Shown piece after piece: positions 1-12,500 of a DNA stretch of 64,000 nt. The translations under genes were made by a program, and so were the position numbers. Under the pieces are notes generated by a model. That model did not search any database, was not told the origin of the DNA, and worked only from the letters and a program-made list of their open reading frames with translations. The stretch is from contig OX365948.1 in assembly GCA_947247005.1 (NCBI GenBank), forward strand, positions 40,118,601 through 40,182,600, written 5' to 3'. The first letter of the stretch is position 1; the number at the start of each line of letters is the position of its first letter. Origin of the DNA: Spisula solida. Its lineage: Eukaryota > Mollusca > Bivalvia > Venerida > Mactridae.

Positions 1-1598
1 ATATAATCATCCTCATTGCATAATTATTCAAATGTCGGTTTATGAAAGTTACTAAATGTGATATCAATACAATAAAGAAAGTTTGACTTTACCTAGGAAA
101 TGTGTTAAGTGTAACATTGCAATAAACATGCAATTTTCTTAAAATCTTAGAATTTCTTTAAGTGTATCCGCTAAACACGAACATCAATATGGTCAATTTT
201 TAACATTGTTTAGAAGCATTATGTGAAGAGCTACATTAATCACAAAGAAAATATGGTATATCCTTTGTTTCTTGGGAAAATATGTGCAGCTTGATTTTTT
301 ACTTAAGTGAAAATATTTAAGTTTTTGTGAATACCAGACCAGGGGCCCGATTCATAGACATACCTGAGCTAAGATCGGACTTTTCCATTTATTATTGAGA
401 ACATACTTAGTGAACCCATGCATTTTGGACAAAATAAAATAGTTACTTATGAAAAATCGAGTTCACATATACATGTAATTATGCTTGAATGTACTAGCCA
501 TAGGTAGCTCAAATGTCATATGGAAAGAATAGAATAGAATATAGTTTATTTTCCAAATTCTGGACCCTCTCGGGTATACAATTTTGATATTTACATAAAA
601 GGCAATCCAAAGTTTAAAACAATTTCAAAGTCCCATCTTAGCTAAGATATGTCTATGAAACCGGCCACCAGGTCCTTATATATATCCTGCGAATATATGT
701 AAAGATCGGGAACCAGAATACTGCCTGTCTAGCTACATGTATATTCATGTCGTCAAGACTATTCCTGAAAAGCGTTTAAGTAAATATACCTCAACCATGA
801 ATAACTTGCAATACATGTTATTTAATCTCCCTATACACGTACATGTATAGCTCTTTCATTTACTAAGTGCAATAAAAGTACCTTTGAATATTAACCATCA
901 TACGATCTATTGCCTCTAGCTGTGGATAATCGATCCCGGCTGTTGATAATACATGTAGTATCTATAAACTATACTGTAGTACATACTCGCTCGAATTAAC
1001 AGGCGTCTGGTCGAATATAGTTATCATCTTCTGACATATAAGTGCTTGTCATTTCACTGCATCTCCATGTTTGGTAAAACACGCCGTAAATCATCCGAAA
1101 TGTCGTTGTTTTTACCCATGACTTACTTAAGGCAAAAACATGATACTTATGAACAAATCAAATAACGTATTTTGTGCAAAATAAAATTTTACGTAACTAA
1201 TTTTCTAATTAAAAATTCACACAAAAGAAAGACTTGTTCCATGCAATTTGACGACAAAGTCGATTTTCCTCCACATGTGGAGAAGTTGCCTTTTGGAAGT
1301 AGGCTGGAACGGGTTAGAATATACAGTCCTGGTAAACTAATCAAGTGAATCGGCCGCCATATATAGACGAAACAGTGTAGAGAAACGGCATTAAGCACCA
1401 CTAAACATAGACCTTTTACTCTTTTTCGAAATATCGATATACAGTGCTTTGATAGTGTAAAACTAGAAAACGAAGTTTAGAGCAGTAGTAGAGTGGTAGT
1501 ACACGAGTAATCACAGTCGACGGTTAATGATTAAACAATCTAGTCTACAAAATAGAAGCGTATGCGAGTGGGCTTAGTGCAAGTATTCTAAACTAGAA
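1..1598. other. 5' flank of the EgtD-like gene
   Basis: No coding region is supported here. The stretch holds one foldback element (336-672, listed separately) and otherwise unremarkable AT-rich sequence. The promoter of the + strand gene starting at 1599 should lie in the last few hundred bases, but I see no clear TATA box or other core element that I can defend. Confidence 0.5.
336..672. mobile_element. Foldback/MITE element with about 40-bp inverted ends
   Basis: The left end (GATTCATAGACATACC, then GAGCTAAGATCGGACTT) is repeated in inverted form at the right end (AAGTCCCATCTTAGCTAAG, then ATGTCTATGAAACCGGCC). The inside (about 526-595) contains AATAGAATAGAATATAG and a stretch resembling a LINE 3' end. 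Size and symmetry fit a non-autonomous DNA transposon. No target duplication was identified. Confidence 0.6.
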
Positions 1599-4500
1599 AT
1601 GGATGTAAAATCTAAGTTAATTGAAGGGCTTTCGTCGGACCCTAAATATATCCCAGTGTGGTATCGGTACGACAAGGATGGTTCCTTGTTCAATGACCGA
1701 TGCCTTTCGGATAATACATATTACTATTTCTACAACTCGGAGATTAACGTTATATCGAAGCATGTCGAGGTAAGTGACTGAACTATATGTTATCATGCCA
1801 TACCAAGTGCTTCCTCTCTAGAGCAACACCTTTAGGAAGAACAAATGTGTGGTCTTGTACAGAAGTTGTTGCTATAGATAGGTATGCTAGAAATTATAGT
1901 AAAATGTAATTTCTGGAACAAAATGATTATGCTGCTCTAGAGAGGTTGTTTTTGGTAACGAAAGTTATATTATATAATTACACCGTTTCATGTGAAACCG
2001 AGGTCAGATGTTCAAATCTCGTAGGGGTCTAATATGGCCGGTTTGTGGGATTCAAGCCACCACAGTAACCTAGTGCCATTGTCTCTCTTTTTTCGTATAC
2101 CCTACATAAGTAGATACAAATGCAATTCAGGAATTATCGGGATGTGCATTTTCTTACACAAAAGGTGTCTTGTACGTTAAATAATAGCTGGCTCTATACT
2201 TCCTTGAATAAAGCTTTTGGTAAATAAAATCGCGTTAAAATGACATGTAATGCCGCAAAAAACTAGCTACATATATTCATAGAAAACCAAATCGAGGACT
2301 CAGTGCAAAACTATGGTACATGCCTCTATAAATTGATGTAGTTACCATAGTTTTGCACCGATAGCTCGATATACTTTGTATGATCTTTGATATACTATGT
2401 TACTCTAACTCAGTAAGTAAACCTGCATACTAGTACGTTTGCTATTGCAGTGTAGCAATACCACGCGACTTTTTGCTACAGTTACAAGAAGAAATTTGTA
2501 ACAATTGGAAAATAGTCATAGGTCTTTTATTTCTTCATCGATTTCTTTGAAATATACGCCACGCTAAGCGGAAAACCATGTGCTTTTTACGAAATATGAA
2601 ATCTTTTTCAGCGGCTGTGCCGTTTTGTCCATTACCCTGTGAAACCGTGGAACGTGTAGGTTTCACAGGGTAATGGAAAAATTGGTAAAGCTTCTGAATG
2701 AGATTTTATATTTCATGGAAAGCACATAGTTTTCCCCCTTAGCGTGGCGTATATTTCATAGAAATCGATTCAGAAATAACATACTTATGACTATATTTGT
2801 GTTCCAATGTTTACAAATTTCTACTTGGAACTGTAGCCAAATACCCGTGTGGTATTGCTACACTGTATTATCTTACCAGATTAAACTTGGACTCTGAGCA
2901 TACTTCGTTCTGAGTCTGAAGAGATTGCGTGTAATGTTGTTGAACAAGACCACTTCCATTATTTTGTGTTCTATTTAGAATTGAACGTATTATCGTAGAT
3001 GTAAAGAACTGGAACATTAAGCTGATATTTAATAAACGGAAATTTACCGTATACTCAGCATAGCGAGGTAGCTAGTTGACCTATCACCGGGTTGCTTACC
3101 TATTACTTATAAATATTTCCTAACATTAATTGACCAAGGCTAAAACCAGTCCATTTAAATGGCATGTATCGGTATATACATAGCAAACGTAGGTCACCAA
3201 ACTTAATCACTAGTAAGTCATACTGACCTAAACATTCAGTATGACAATGCGTAGATACAATATAGGTAGATTCAGAACGGGACGATGTGGCATTATATGT
3301 ACCAATTCAAAGATATTCAAACTTTGATCAATGTTACTCAGTGACTTGTTTTCAAAATGTGCAGGATTTATGCCATTCTATCGACACTTGTATTCTATAC
3401 GTTGGTCAATACATGTACAAGCTAAGTACTGTATGTTACTAGTATACATATATGTATATCCACCCTATTGTATTATTGATCGGGTATGAAAGGCCTAGAC
3501 AAATATTTGTCCATTTCATGAAAACTACACCAAAGCTTAATCCCACAAGTAGCAAATTGCATTTGGGCTCAGTGAAGTAGATATTTCTTTTTTTTAATTT
3601 GTTTTAAGTCCCGCAGGTCAACAGTATTTCCGTCATATGAAGACTACCCGGTCACATTATCATGACACTGGGCAAACCAGCAGTTACCTGGAGACTACCC
3701 GGTCACATTATCATGACACTGGGCAAACCATCAGTTACCTGGAGACTACCCAGTCACATTATCCTGACACCATGGGCAAACCAGCAGTTACCTGGAGACT
3801 ACCCAGTCACATTATCCTGACACCATGGGCAAACCAGCAGTTACCTGGAACTAATTACCTGCGTTATATATGCAGAGCATCAAACAAGGGATATATCGAG
3901 GGCTCAGTGCAAAACGGTTGTAACTACACGCAATAACTATATGTAGTTACAAATGTTTTGCACTAAGCCCTCGATATACCTGTACCATTTTAACAATTTG
4001 GTATGGCGTGACCTGTGATCGAACCGGATTCCCCTCACAGTCGTAGCGGACCAGTAGCTAGGCAATCCAATGCGGATTTAATTTATCCACGTTCATTATA
4101 TACATTTTGTATTTACAGGAAATGGTGTCCGAGGTTCAATCTCCGTGTGCTCTAATAGAAATGGGAAGTGGTAATTCAGAGAAGTCAAGAAGTTTTATTG
4201 ATGCAATATTAAAGCGACAAGAATCACTCACATACATTCCTATAGACATTTCTGAAGGTATGTTCTCGGCCATTTTAAATACAGGAAACATTCTAAATTA
4301 TAGTGCGGAGAATTTGACACGACTCTCGACCTATTGTAAGCATAATTTAACAGCTGATATAATTATTGTCTATATTTATAATCCAGGTTGTATGTTTCAT
4401 TAGCGGAAAGTATCACCAAGATGCTCGAAGAGTAATACAAACACAAATCTGAAGGACCGATATTGCACGATTTTATGTAATATATCCATGCATAAAAGTC

Positions 4501-7500
4501 AGGATCAGGTCAAATTCTCTGAGCTATATGACTGATACGCATGAAAGTTATTGGTATTTTGTAACAACATACTGTCGAATATTAAAGTAATTTTAAAAAG
4601 TGACCATGAGTCATCTCATAGCTTTTTTGATCGTTTATCAAACTTTTGATACACATCTCTTAGCGTGTGCTATAACTAATATTTATGTTGTTTCTAAACG
4701 CAACACTGACTATATAAGCATGGGCGGATTTAGGGAAGGTCCTAAGCGGTATACCCCCAGATCGCCCCGAAATGGGTACTCTGTACACGATAACAGTAAT
4801 ATCATGTAGCTGATGAAAGAAATCTGTGCTCTATAAGAAGAATGAGTTTGCATGTTGCTCAGTTTAAGTTTACTCCAACAAATAACACTTATTAATAATT
4901 AATAGATATACCCCTCCCCATAAAACGTTTAAAAAACCCGACTTAGAAATTCCATGCCTTCATATGGAAGAATAAGTGCGGACAAATGGACTATTTAGTA
5001 AGCATGTCAGTTGGGTTGATTTTGCTAAATAAAGTCGAACAGAACGCCTAGTATGCACCGGGTGGCCCTAGTTTTCATTTATAGCATGTTCCCCGCATCG
5101 CTTTAATTAATGGACACCGAATTCTGTTGCCGCACCTGAAATGTACTTACATTATATCGAAAACTACTGTTTGCATTGCTCTATATACTACATCGTGAGG
5201 CTATCGACAGAAATCAGTATTCAAGTAATACTGCACTCTTGACATACCATGTAGTAAGGCCATACAAATTCGTTTTTCGTTTAGCGTCCACCCTAAGTTT
5301 GAAAACATATCGAACTAACTGGGAGAAAAAACGAAGCCCTCGAAAAAAAGTAATACTGACTTCTAGCATCATCATTTAATAAAGCTAACAATTACAGCGT
5401 TACATGCATTGTCAATGATAATAACTTACTAAAATAACTGATAACGTGTTTCTGTGAAATAAAAACTATTACTGCTTGAATTTAGAGTCAAGATCTAAGA
5501 TTACACACAATCTTTACAAATCTCATAGAATAAGAACAAAGGATATGATAAAATAATGAACATTTATAAAAAAAAAATTCCTTCTCAAGATTGCCAAACC
5601 TATCAATGTGCGGACGCTAAACAAAGAAAACGATTTGGAATGGCCTAAACGAGCAGTCGTTTGAATACAGTGTAACGTTTCTATAAGGACCACTCTTAAG
5701 CCATTCTCGATCCTCATAGCCTAATTCATACGACGTAATGTAACATCCGAACATATGATGAATGAGGCCGGTTGACCGTTGTCTGTTGAACGTGGATGCG
5801 CTTGAATATGATCAGCCTCTCTTGTGTAATAAATGTACCTTATTCTGTAGAATAACAGCATTTATTATTTGCTATCAATGGATTTTGGAGATTCTCAGTG
5901 AAATTCACAGTGTAATTCATAGTAAAATTCACAGTGAAATTCACTTTGTTTTTTCACTGTTTTAGAAGCTGGTTCCATATCATGCAGAAAAAGAAACATA
6001 TAACGTCAACGGCGCCTGGCTTTAAAATATGCGTTACGAAATTGAGGCATATAATAAACAGAACATGTGTTGATTTTCGGTGTAAGATCAATTTTATTTC
6101 ACTACGCCACTCTTGAAAATATTGAATTTCTGTGATCACTCGGTGAAATAAAAATCGATCTTACACCAAAATCAACAAATATCCTCTATATAAACAGATT
6201 TGTAACCATAACAAACGTCTTCCAGAGAATTTACTCAGAAGTTTGATTGTAACTACAACATTGTGATGCTAGCCAATTATATCCACGTGCAATTTCAAAA
6301 TACATCAATGCTCTTGTAATTGGCGTTTGTAATTATATTTCTTATTACACACAGTTATAAATGCTCGGCATTTCGAGGTGCCTCCTATTCTTATTTTCAA
6401 AATCAGTGCCTAGTAACGGACATATGGTATATATATATTTTCGCATGTGGTATTTATTTACTCGCTTCGAATGTTGCATGCACTTTTCCATGTACATGTT
6501 TGTTTATTGGAAATATATTTCAGAATTCTTGCAGGAGTGTAGTGATGCGGTGTCTAAAACCTACGGGGATGTTTTGAACGTACAGCCGATTGCGGGGGAT
6601 TACAGCGTCGGAATTCAACAAATAAGGTTAAAATACGCTTTATATACGTAATCGGTTGTTATGACATCACGTGTCTTCAAATTCATCCTCATGGTCGTCA
6701 TGGTTGTCAAAAACTGCAACTTCTCGATCGTCAACGGATAGATTCTTTATGATAAACACATTTATGCTCTAGATCTTATGGATCGATTTTTGTATATTAA
6801 ATTAATTATCAAAATTCAATAACCAATTTTTAGTCATTTCGTAGCATAAACATTGGATGTGTACATGTAGTCCCCCGAATAAAACAGTTACAAATAAAGA
6901 TTCTATCCCGAAATTCATCCGTAACAAACAGGCACCAGTTTCAAAAGAACATTTGATGCTTATACTCATCTAATTAAAATAAGCTACTGGACAAAGGTTC
7001 ATCGCTACTTTTTAAGACGTACTCCTTGTGTATATATAGTACATGTATATCACGCTGTATTTCAGCTGTAATGCTTCCTGTGTTTCAGAAACATTAAAGG
7101 ACGCAAGTTAATTATATGGTTGGGTGGTGGATTTCAGAATCAACCATATGATGTGCAAGTTGATCGTATAAAATGTTTATCTGAAACCATGCAGGGTAAG
7201 GTATATTCAGCACTTTCGGGGGGTGCGAGGTTCTTTGTGCATGTCATTTCTGAATATTGTTTGTTCTTACTTCACTTTGTTTATCACCCGGGCGATGTCT
7301 GTGTATCTGATGCTTACCCGATGTCTAGGCCGGTCGATGATCGGCATTGAATCCTGGGTGCCGAACGGGTATCGGTCGACGATCGTACGATGGCAATCAG
7401 ACGTAGGACGGATATCGACCGGTCAGTACTGTAGGGTCGTCAAAAGCAAATATTTGTTTCGTTAAGTCACGCCTTTATTTGGTCTGACAGTCCCCCGGTT

Positions 7501-9505
7501 ACCGGCCGGTGACTTTCGTCCTCTCAATCTACAAATTAGCTAAGAACTGCACCTATCGATCATCGGGCGGCGATCGGATATACGAGTAGTTACCATGGAT
7601 GCATTATGGTAAATACCACATAGCCTACTAAGTTTAATAAAAGTATTCATCCGGGTATCATTTATCGGTTGTTATGTGTCATTTATCGGTTGCTGTGTCA
7701 TTTATCGGTTTGAAATTTAAACATTTTATTGGGAAAAAGGCAGAGAAAGTCAATACCTTATCCATTAGGTCGCATACTCATGAGTCATGTGCACATTCTT
7801 AAATCCAGCAATGAAATAGAGATGCAATGTTCATATACATAATGCTTTTTAAACATGTGACTGAACTAAATAAATAAGCTATACTTACTGTTTCAGCTGA
7901 AGACCGCCTAGTGATTGCACTTGATGTTACCCAACACAAAACTGAAGTTGAACACGCATACCTTGATCCAACTGGTAATTCATAGATCGTATTTTTGAAG
8001 TATCGTACTTAATTGAAAACCAAATGAGTACGAAGGGCGTATTTTTTCTTTTAATTAGTGCAATACGTTCATACATTCTGAAGTTATGAACACAAGTCGG
8101 AATAATTTTATGGGCAGTACTGACCGTCACAAAGTAAGAAAACTCTATGCAAATATGCATAAAAGTTCATTCATATTATCGTTTCGACAGAGTAGATAAT
8201 TTCTTCATACTGGTAGCAACACATCCTAATACATCAGTGGTGTCAAGTTCCCAGACAGATGAAGAATATATACTCTGGTGAACGAGAATGGTAGCAACAT
8301 TACATGTACTAGTATATGTAAAACAATACGTGTCTTATATGTCGTAAGACCTGATTAGACTCATGCGTATTTGGAATCTGCATCTCGAGGCGCTTCTCAG
8401 TATGAGCCTATTTCCATGAAAATCGGTTGTGGTCATGTTGACCAAACAGAAGTTTAAAAAGCGTGTTTTTCCATAAATAATTAGTAGTTTTAAGACAGTT
8501 TTTTTATTTTCTCAAAATATTAATTTTGTACTTACGACCTTCTTATTCTAAGCCAGCCATATATCACATTCCAATAATAATTATGTTATTGATTCGTATA
8601 ATAAAACGTAAGCTGTCAAGTCTTTAATTATATCCATGGACTTAAAAGCATCTAAATTTCTAGGTTTCTACTTTCAGGAATATCGTCAAACCTTTACCTA
8701 AATGCAATATGGAGGCTTAACCGAGAACACGCGAGTACTATAGACACAGACAAGTACAAACTTGAAGCAGTATTTGAACAAACAACGGAGGTTGATAAAC
8801 TCAGCAAGGTGGTTTTACGAGCTGTTTCAAATAGCGACCAAACGCATCAAATCCGTAAGTTAATTTAATAATTGTTATGATAGGTAAAGTATGAAAATAT
8901 TAATTTAATTTAAAAACTATAAATTTAGGAGTGGGCTCCATGCTTAGCCATAGTCCTTTTTAATGCCCAATTTGACTTGAACTCATATTTCGTTTTTTCC
9001 GTCATCCTGTCAAGTTTATTATTTTAACAAGTTTCAGTTTCAGTTTCAGTTTATTTCATTATTGCAGAGTCCTGTAAAATACAGGATACATATGCATAAC
9101 ACATTTACAATAGCAATTTAGCTGTCACAGTGACACTGGGTATACGACCATAAACGGCGTTTTGGAATATTTAAAAGAAGTTACTAAAAATGAAATAATT
9201 CATATAATCAAAGAGAAAATTAATGTTAAGGTTTGAAAATATTTTAGTTTTCTATTACACGAGAGCATTTTGAAATGGTAGAAATTAAAATGTTGTCGTT
9301 TTATTACACTGACCATGTGTGGCTAATCGGTTTAATAACGAAAGCGAAAGTAGACTAGCCTCACCTAGTGTAATTGTGACAGACTAAACTTTTAAGACAT
9401 ATAATGCTAATTGTCATTTTCATACAATGAATGCATCACATAACATTTGTTTAGATAACATATATACATGTACATATATACACTTACATGCACGCACGCG
9501 CGCAT

Positions 9506-9547
<42 letters not shown>

Positions 9548-12500
9548 ACACACGCACGCACACACACGCACACACACATATAATACGGTAAGAGAAAAGT
9601 GCCATGCATTCATGAAGTTAATAGTTTTACAAGTACAATCAGTACAACAAAGTATACATGTATACAGATAATTTACCGAATAATTTAACATGCTTTATTT
9701 AAAATAGTAGTGAAAGACAGTATGACTGTTAGACATCTATCATTTTTGTTTAAAGAATTTCATTATAATGTCGCAAAACATACTTAGTCGACGTAATGTA
9801 ATATGATTTTCGCTTGAGATTAAAGCAATGAATTTGACCATGTTCGGTCTTGTGTATGTACGTTTGTCAATATATTTTTGACGTGAAACAGTGAATTGGG
9901 GACACATTAACAGATAATGGTATTCGTCACCCAGATCATTGCATAATTCACATTTCCTATCTAATGTTGGAATATTTCTCCAACGTCCAGTTTCAATCGG
10001 TAAATTGTGGTTTTTTGAAATAAATGCCATTAATTTTGTACAGTGATATTGTGATAACAATGTAATATACGGACTTTGTTTGAATTGCTGTTTTACATGT
10101 TTATAAACATTTGTATTGGAGGTTCTTTCCATTTCGGAAAACCAATGCTGTACAAAAATATCCTGAAGTTTTTGTTTTGATGAATGTATTAACCATTTAG
10201 AATTGATAATATATTGACTATCCCAAATACCTGATAGCCCAATATTACAAAGAATAGTTTTGGTATTTTTTATCCATTGTGATTTTATCGTACCTAGTGA
10301 TGTTAGTTTTCGTATCATGAGATAAATGTTTGAGGAAATTTTATAAGTACCAGGTGTGCTAATGTCACCAATTAGCCGAGTCCAATAAGAAATTACTCTA
10401 TTTTGTATTTCTATTTTTAGCGGATATATACCTAATTCACCATATAGCATATATGTTGGGGTCGATTTTTTTAATTTAAACATATATTTGTAAAATTTAA
10501 TTTGAATTCGTTCTAAAACATCTAAGTTTCCAAATCCCCAAACTTCACTGGCATACAACAAAATCGGTTTAATTGTTTTATTGAACAATTCAATTTGGAT
10601 ATCATACGGTAGCGACAGTCTTTTTATTTTTCTAATCAACGAAAACATGGCCTTGTTTGCTTGTCCTGCAATATATTGTTTAGTTTTTGTGAATGATCCA
10701 TTTTTTTGTAAATACAATTCCAAGATATTTATATTCATCTACAACTTCCAATATTTCTTCGCCAATTTTAAATGTATTATGTAATTGTATTCTTCGATTT
10801 GATATAACCATCACTTTAGTTTTTGTAACGTTTATATTGAGTCGCCAAGTATCACAATAATTTTTGAATAAGTCTAATGCATTTTGGAAATCTGTCTCAT
10901 CGTCACTAAATATAACTGTGTCATCAGCATACAGAAGAATGAACAGTTTTAAGAATAGTCTGGTATCTTCTATAAAACAATCTTTAACAATTCCATTTAC
11001 ATAATTATCCCTCAAATGTGTGTCTAAATCATTAAGAAAAATAGAGAATAAAAAAGGTGACAGGTTTTCACCTTGACGCACACCTCTCATACAATCAAAT
11101 AATTGGGATGACCCTTCAGCATTTACGACTCTAGATTTTATATTCTTATACATATTTTGTATGACATGAAAACATTTTCCGGTTATATTTTCTTTTAAAA
11201 GTTTTGTCCATAGCCCGGGTCTCCAAATTGAATCAAAGGCCTGTTTGAAATCTACGAAACAACAGTAAAACTTCTTTTTATCCGACTTAGTAATGTCTAT
11301 TAGTCTATTTAGAATAAAAATGTTATCTGTCGTAGAGAAATTCTTGCGAAAACCAGCCTGTGTATCGTGGATAATATTATATTTTTCGGAATGTTTGTTT
11401 AATCTCTTATTCAGAATATGAGTAAAAAGTTTACCAAAGCAACTTAACAGGGATATTGGTCGATAATTTTCTGGTGATGTCTGGTCGCCTTTACCTTTAT
11501 AGATAGGTTTAATAATTCCTTCGGTCCAACTCTCAGGAATGATTCCTTTGTCAAAGACAACATTAAATAACTTGACATATATGGGTAACATCAGATTAAT
11601 AGTCGACTTTATATGTTCATTTACTATGTTGTCTACACCAGGCGCTTTATTATTTTTCAAGGTTTTAACCGCGTCTATTATTTCTTGTTCGGTTATTGGC
11701 AAATTTATCTCATCGGTTCCTTCTATTATTGATTCAGGGTTATTGTCAAAGTTATTTGTTTCATTTAGATCAGCTGTTTCGTTTACTGTTTTGAAATATT
11801 GATACAGATCTTCTAGGGACGCACCTATTTCATTTGATTTTGGTTTGTCATTTATAATATTCCAATACTGTTTTGGACTATTGCTCTTTAGGAACCTTAG
11901 TTTGTTTACTGTTGTATCATTATATGTGTTATGTGCTATTCTTAAGGAACATTTATATTGTTTACTTAGTCGTTTTAGGTTTTCCTTAAGGTGTAATGTT
12001 TTTGACCTATTATATGTACTTCTTGCTTTGTGATATTTATTTCGCGCTTGAACGCAAGAATGATTAAACCAAGGGAATGAATTTGTTCTTTTATTTTGGT
12101 TATGTTTAGGCTTTTTTACTCCGAATGATACTTTAGAACAATTAGTAAAGAGGGTTGCAATATCGGTTACTATCGTGTCAATTTCTGTTTGAGAACAGTC
12201 ATTTGTATAGACAATATTGTCTAGTCTTTGCTCTAAATGTGTTATCTTATTTAAGTCTAAGTTTTGTATAAAAACGTCTATTTTATTAGTATCCCACAGA
12301 CGGGGCTTGTCATGTGTTACATTTGTGTGACTTTCCTGAGTCAATGTATTTCGTTTTAGTTTGATTGATGTTGTCAGTGCACAGTGGACATCAGAAAATA
12401 GGTCACAAAATGGTTCAACATAAAAATCATTTACATAATAAAAAACATCAGATGTAGAGATAATATAGTCAACAACACTAGTGTCTTTACATGTAAGCAT

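Larger units (their letters stand above)
1770..4118. other. Intron 1 of the EgtD-like gene
   Basis: Begins GTAAGT and ends TATTTACAG. It contains at least four foldback elements, a four-copy tandem repeat and possibly a tRNA-like SINE head, each listed separately. No coding sequence is supported. Confidence 0.8.

Noticed and set aside
2005..2065. tRNA-like B box (TGTTCAAATCTC)
   Set aside because: No A box at the proper distance and no fold that I could draw.
6320..6651. Two overlapping + strand open frames of 85 and 96 codons
   Set aside because: They only reflect read-through from intron 2 into the true exon 6524-6626; the exon fits the methyltransferase frame with proper splice sites.
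9407..9691. Cys/Val-rich and Thr/His-rich open frames
   Set aside because: They read through the (CA)n microsatellite in the LINE 3' region.
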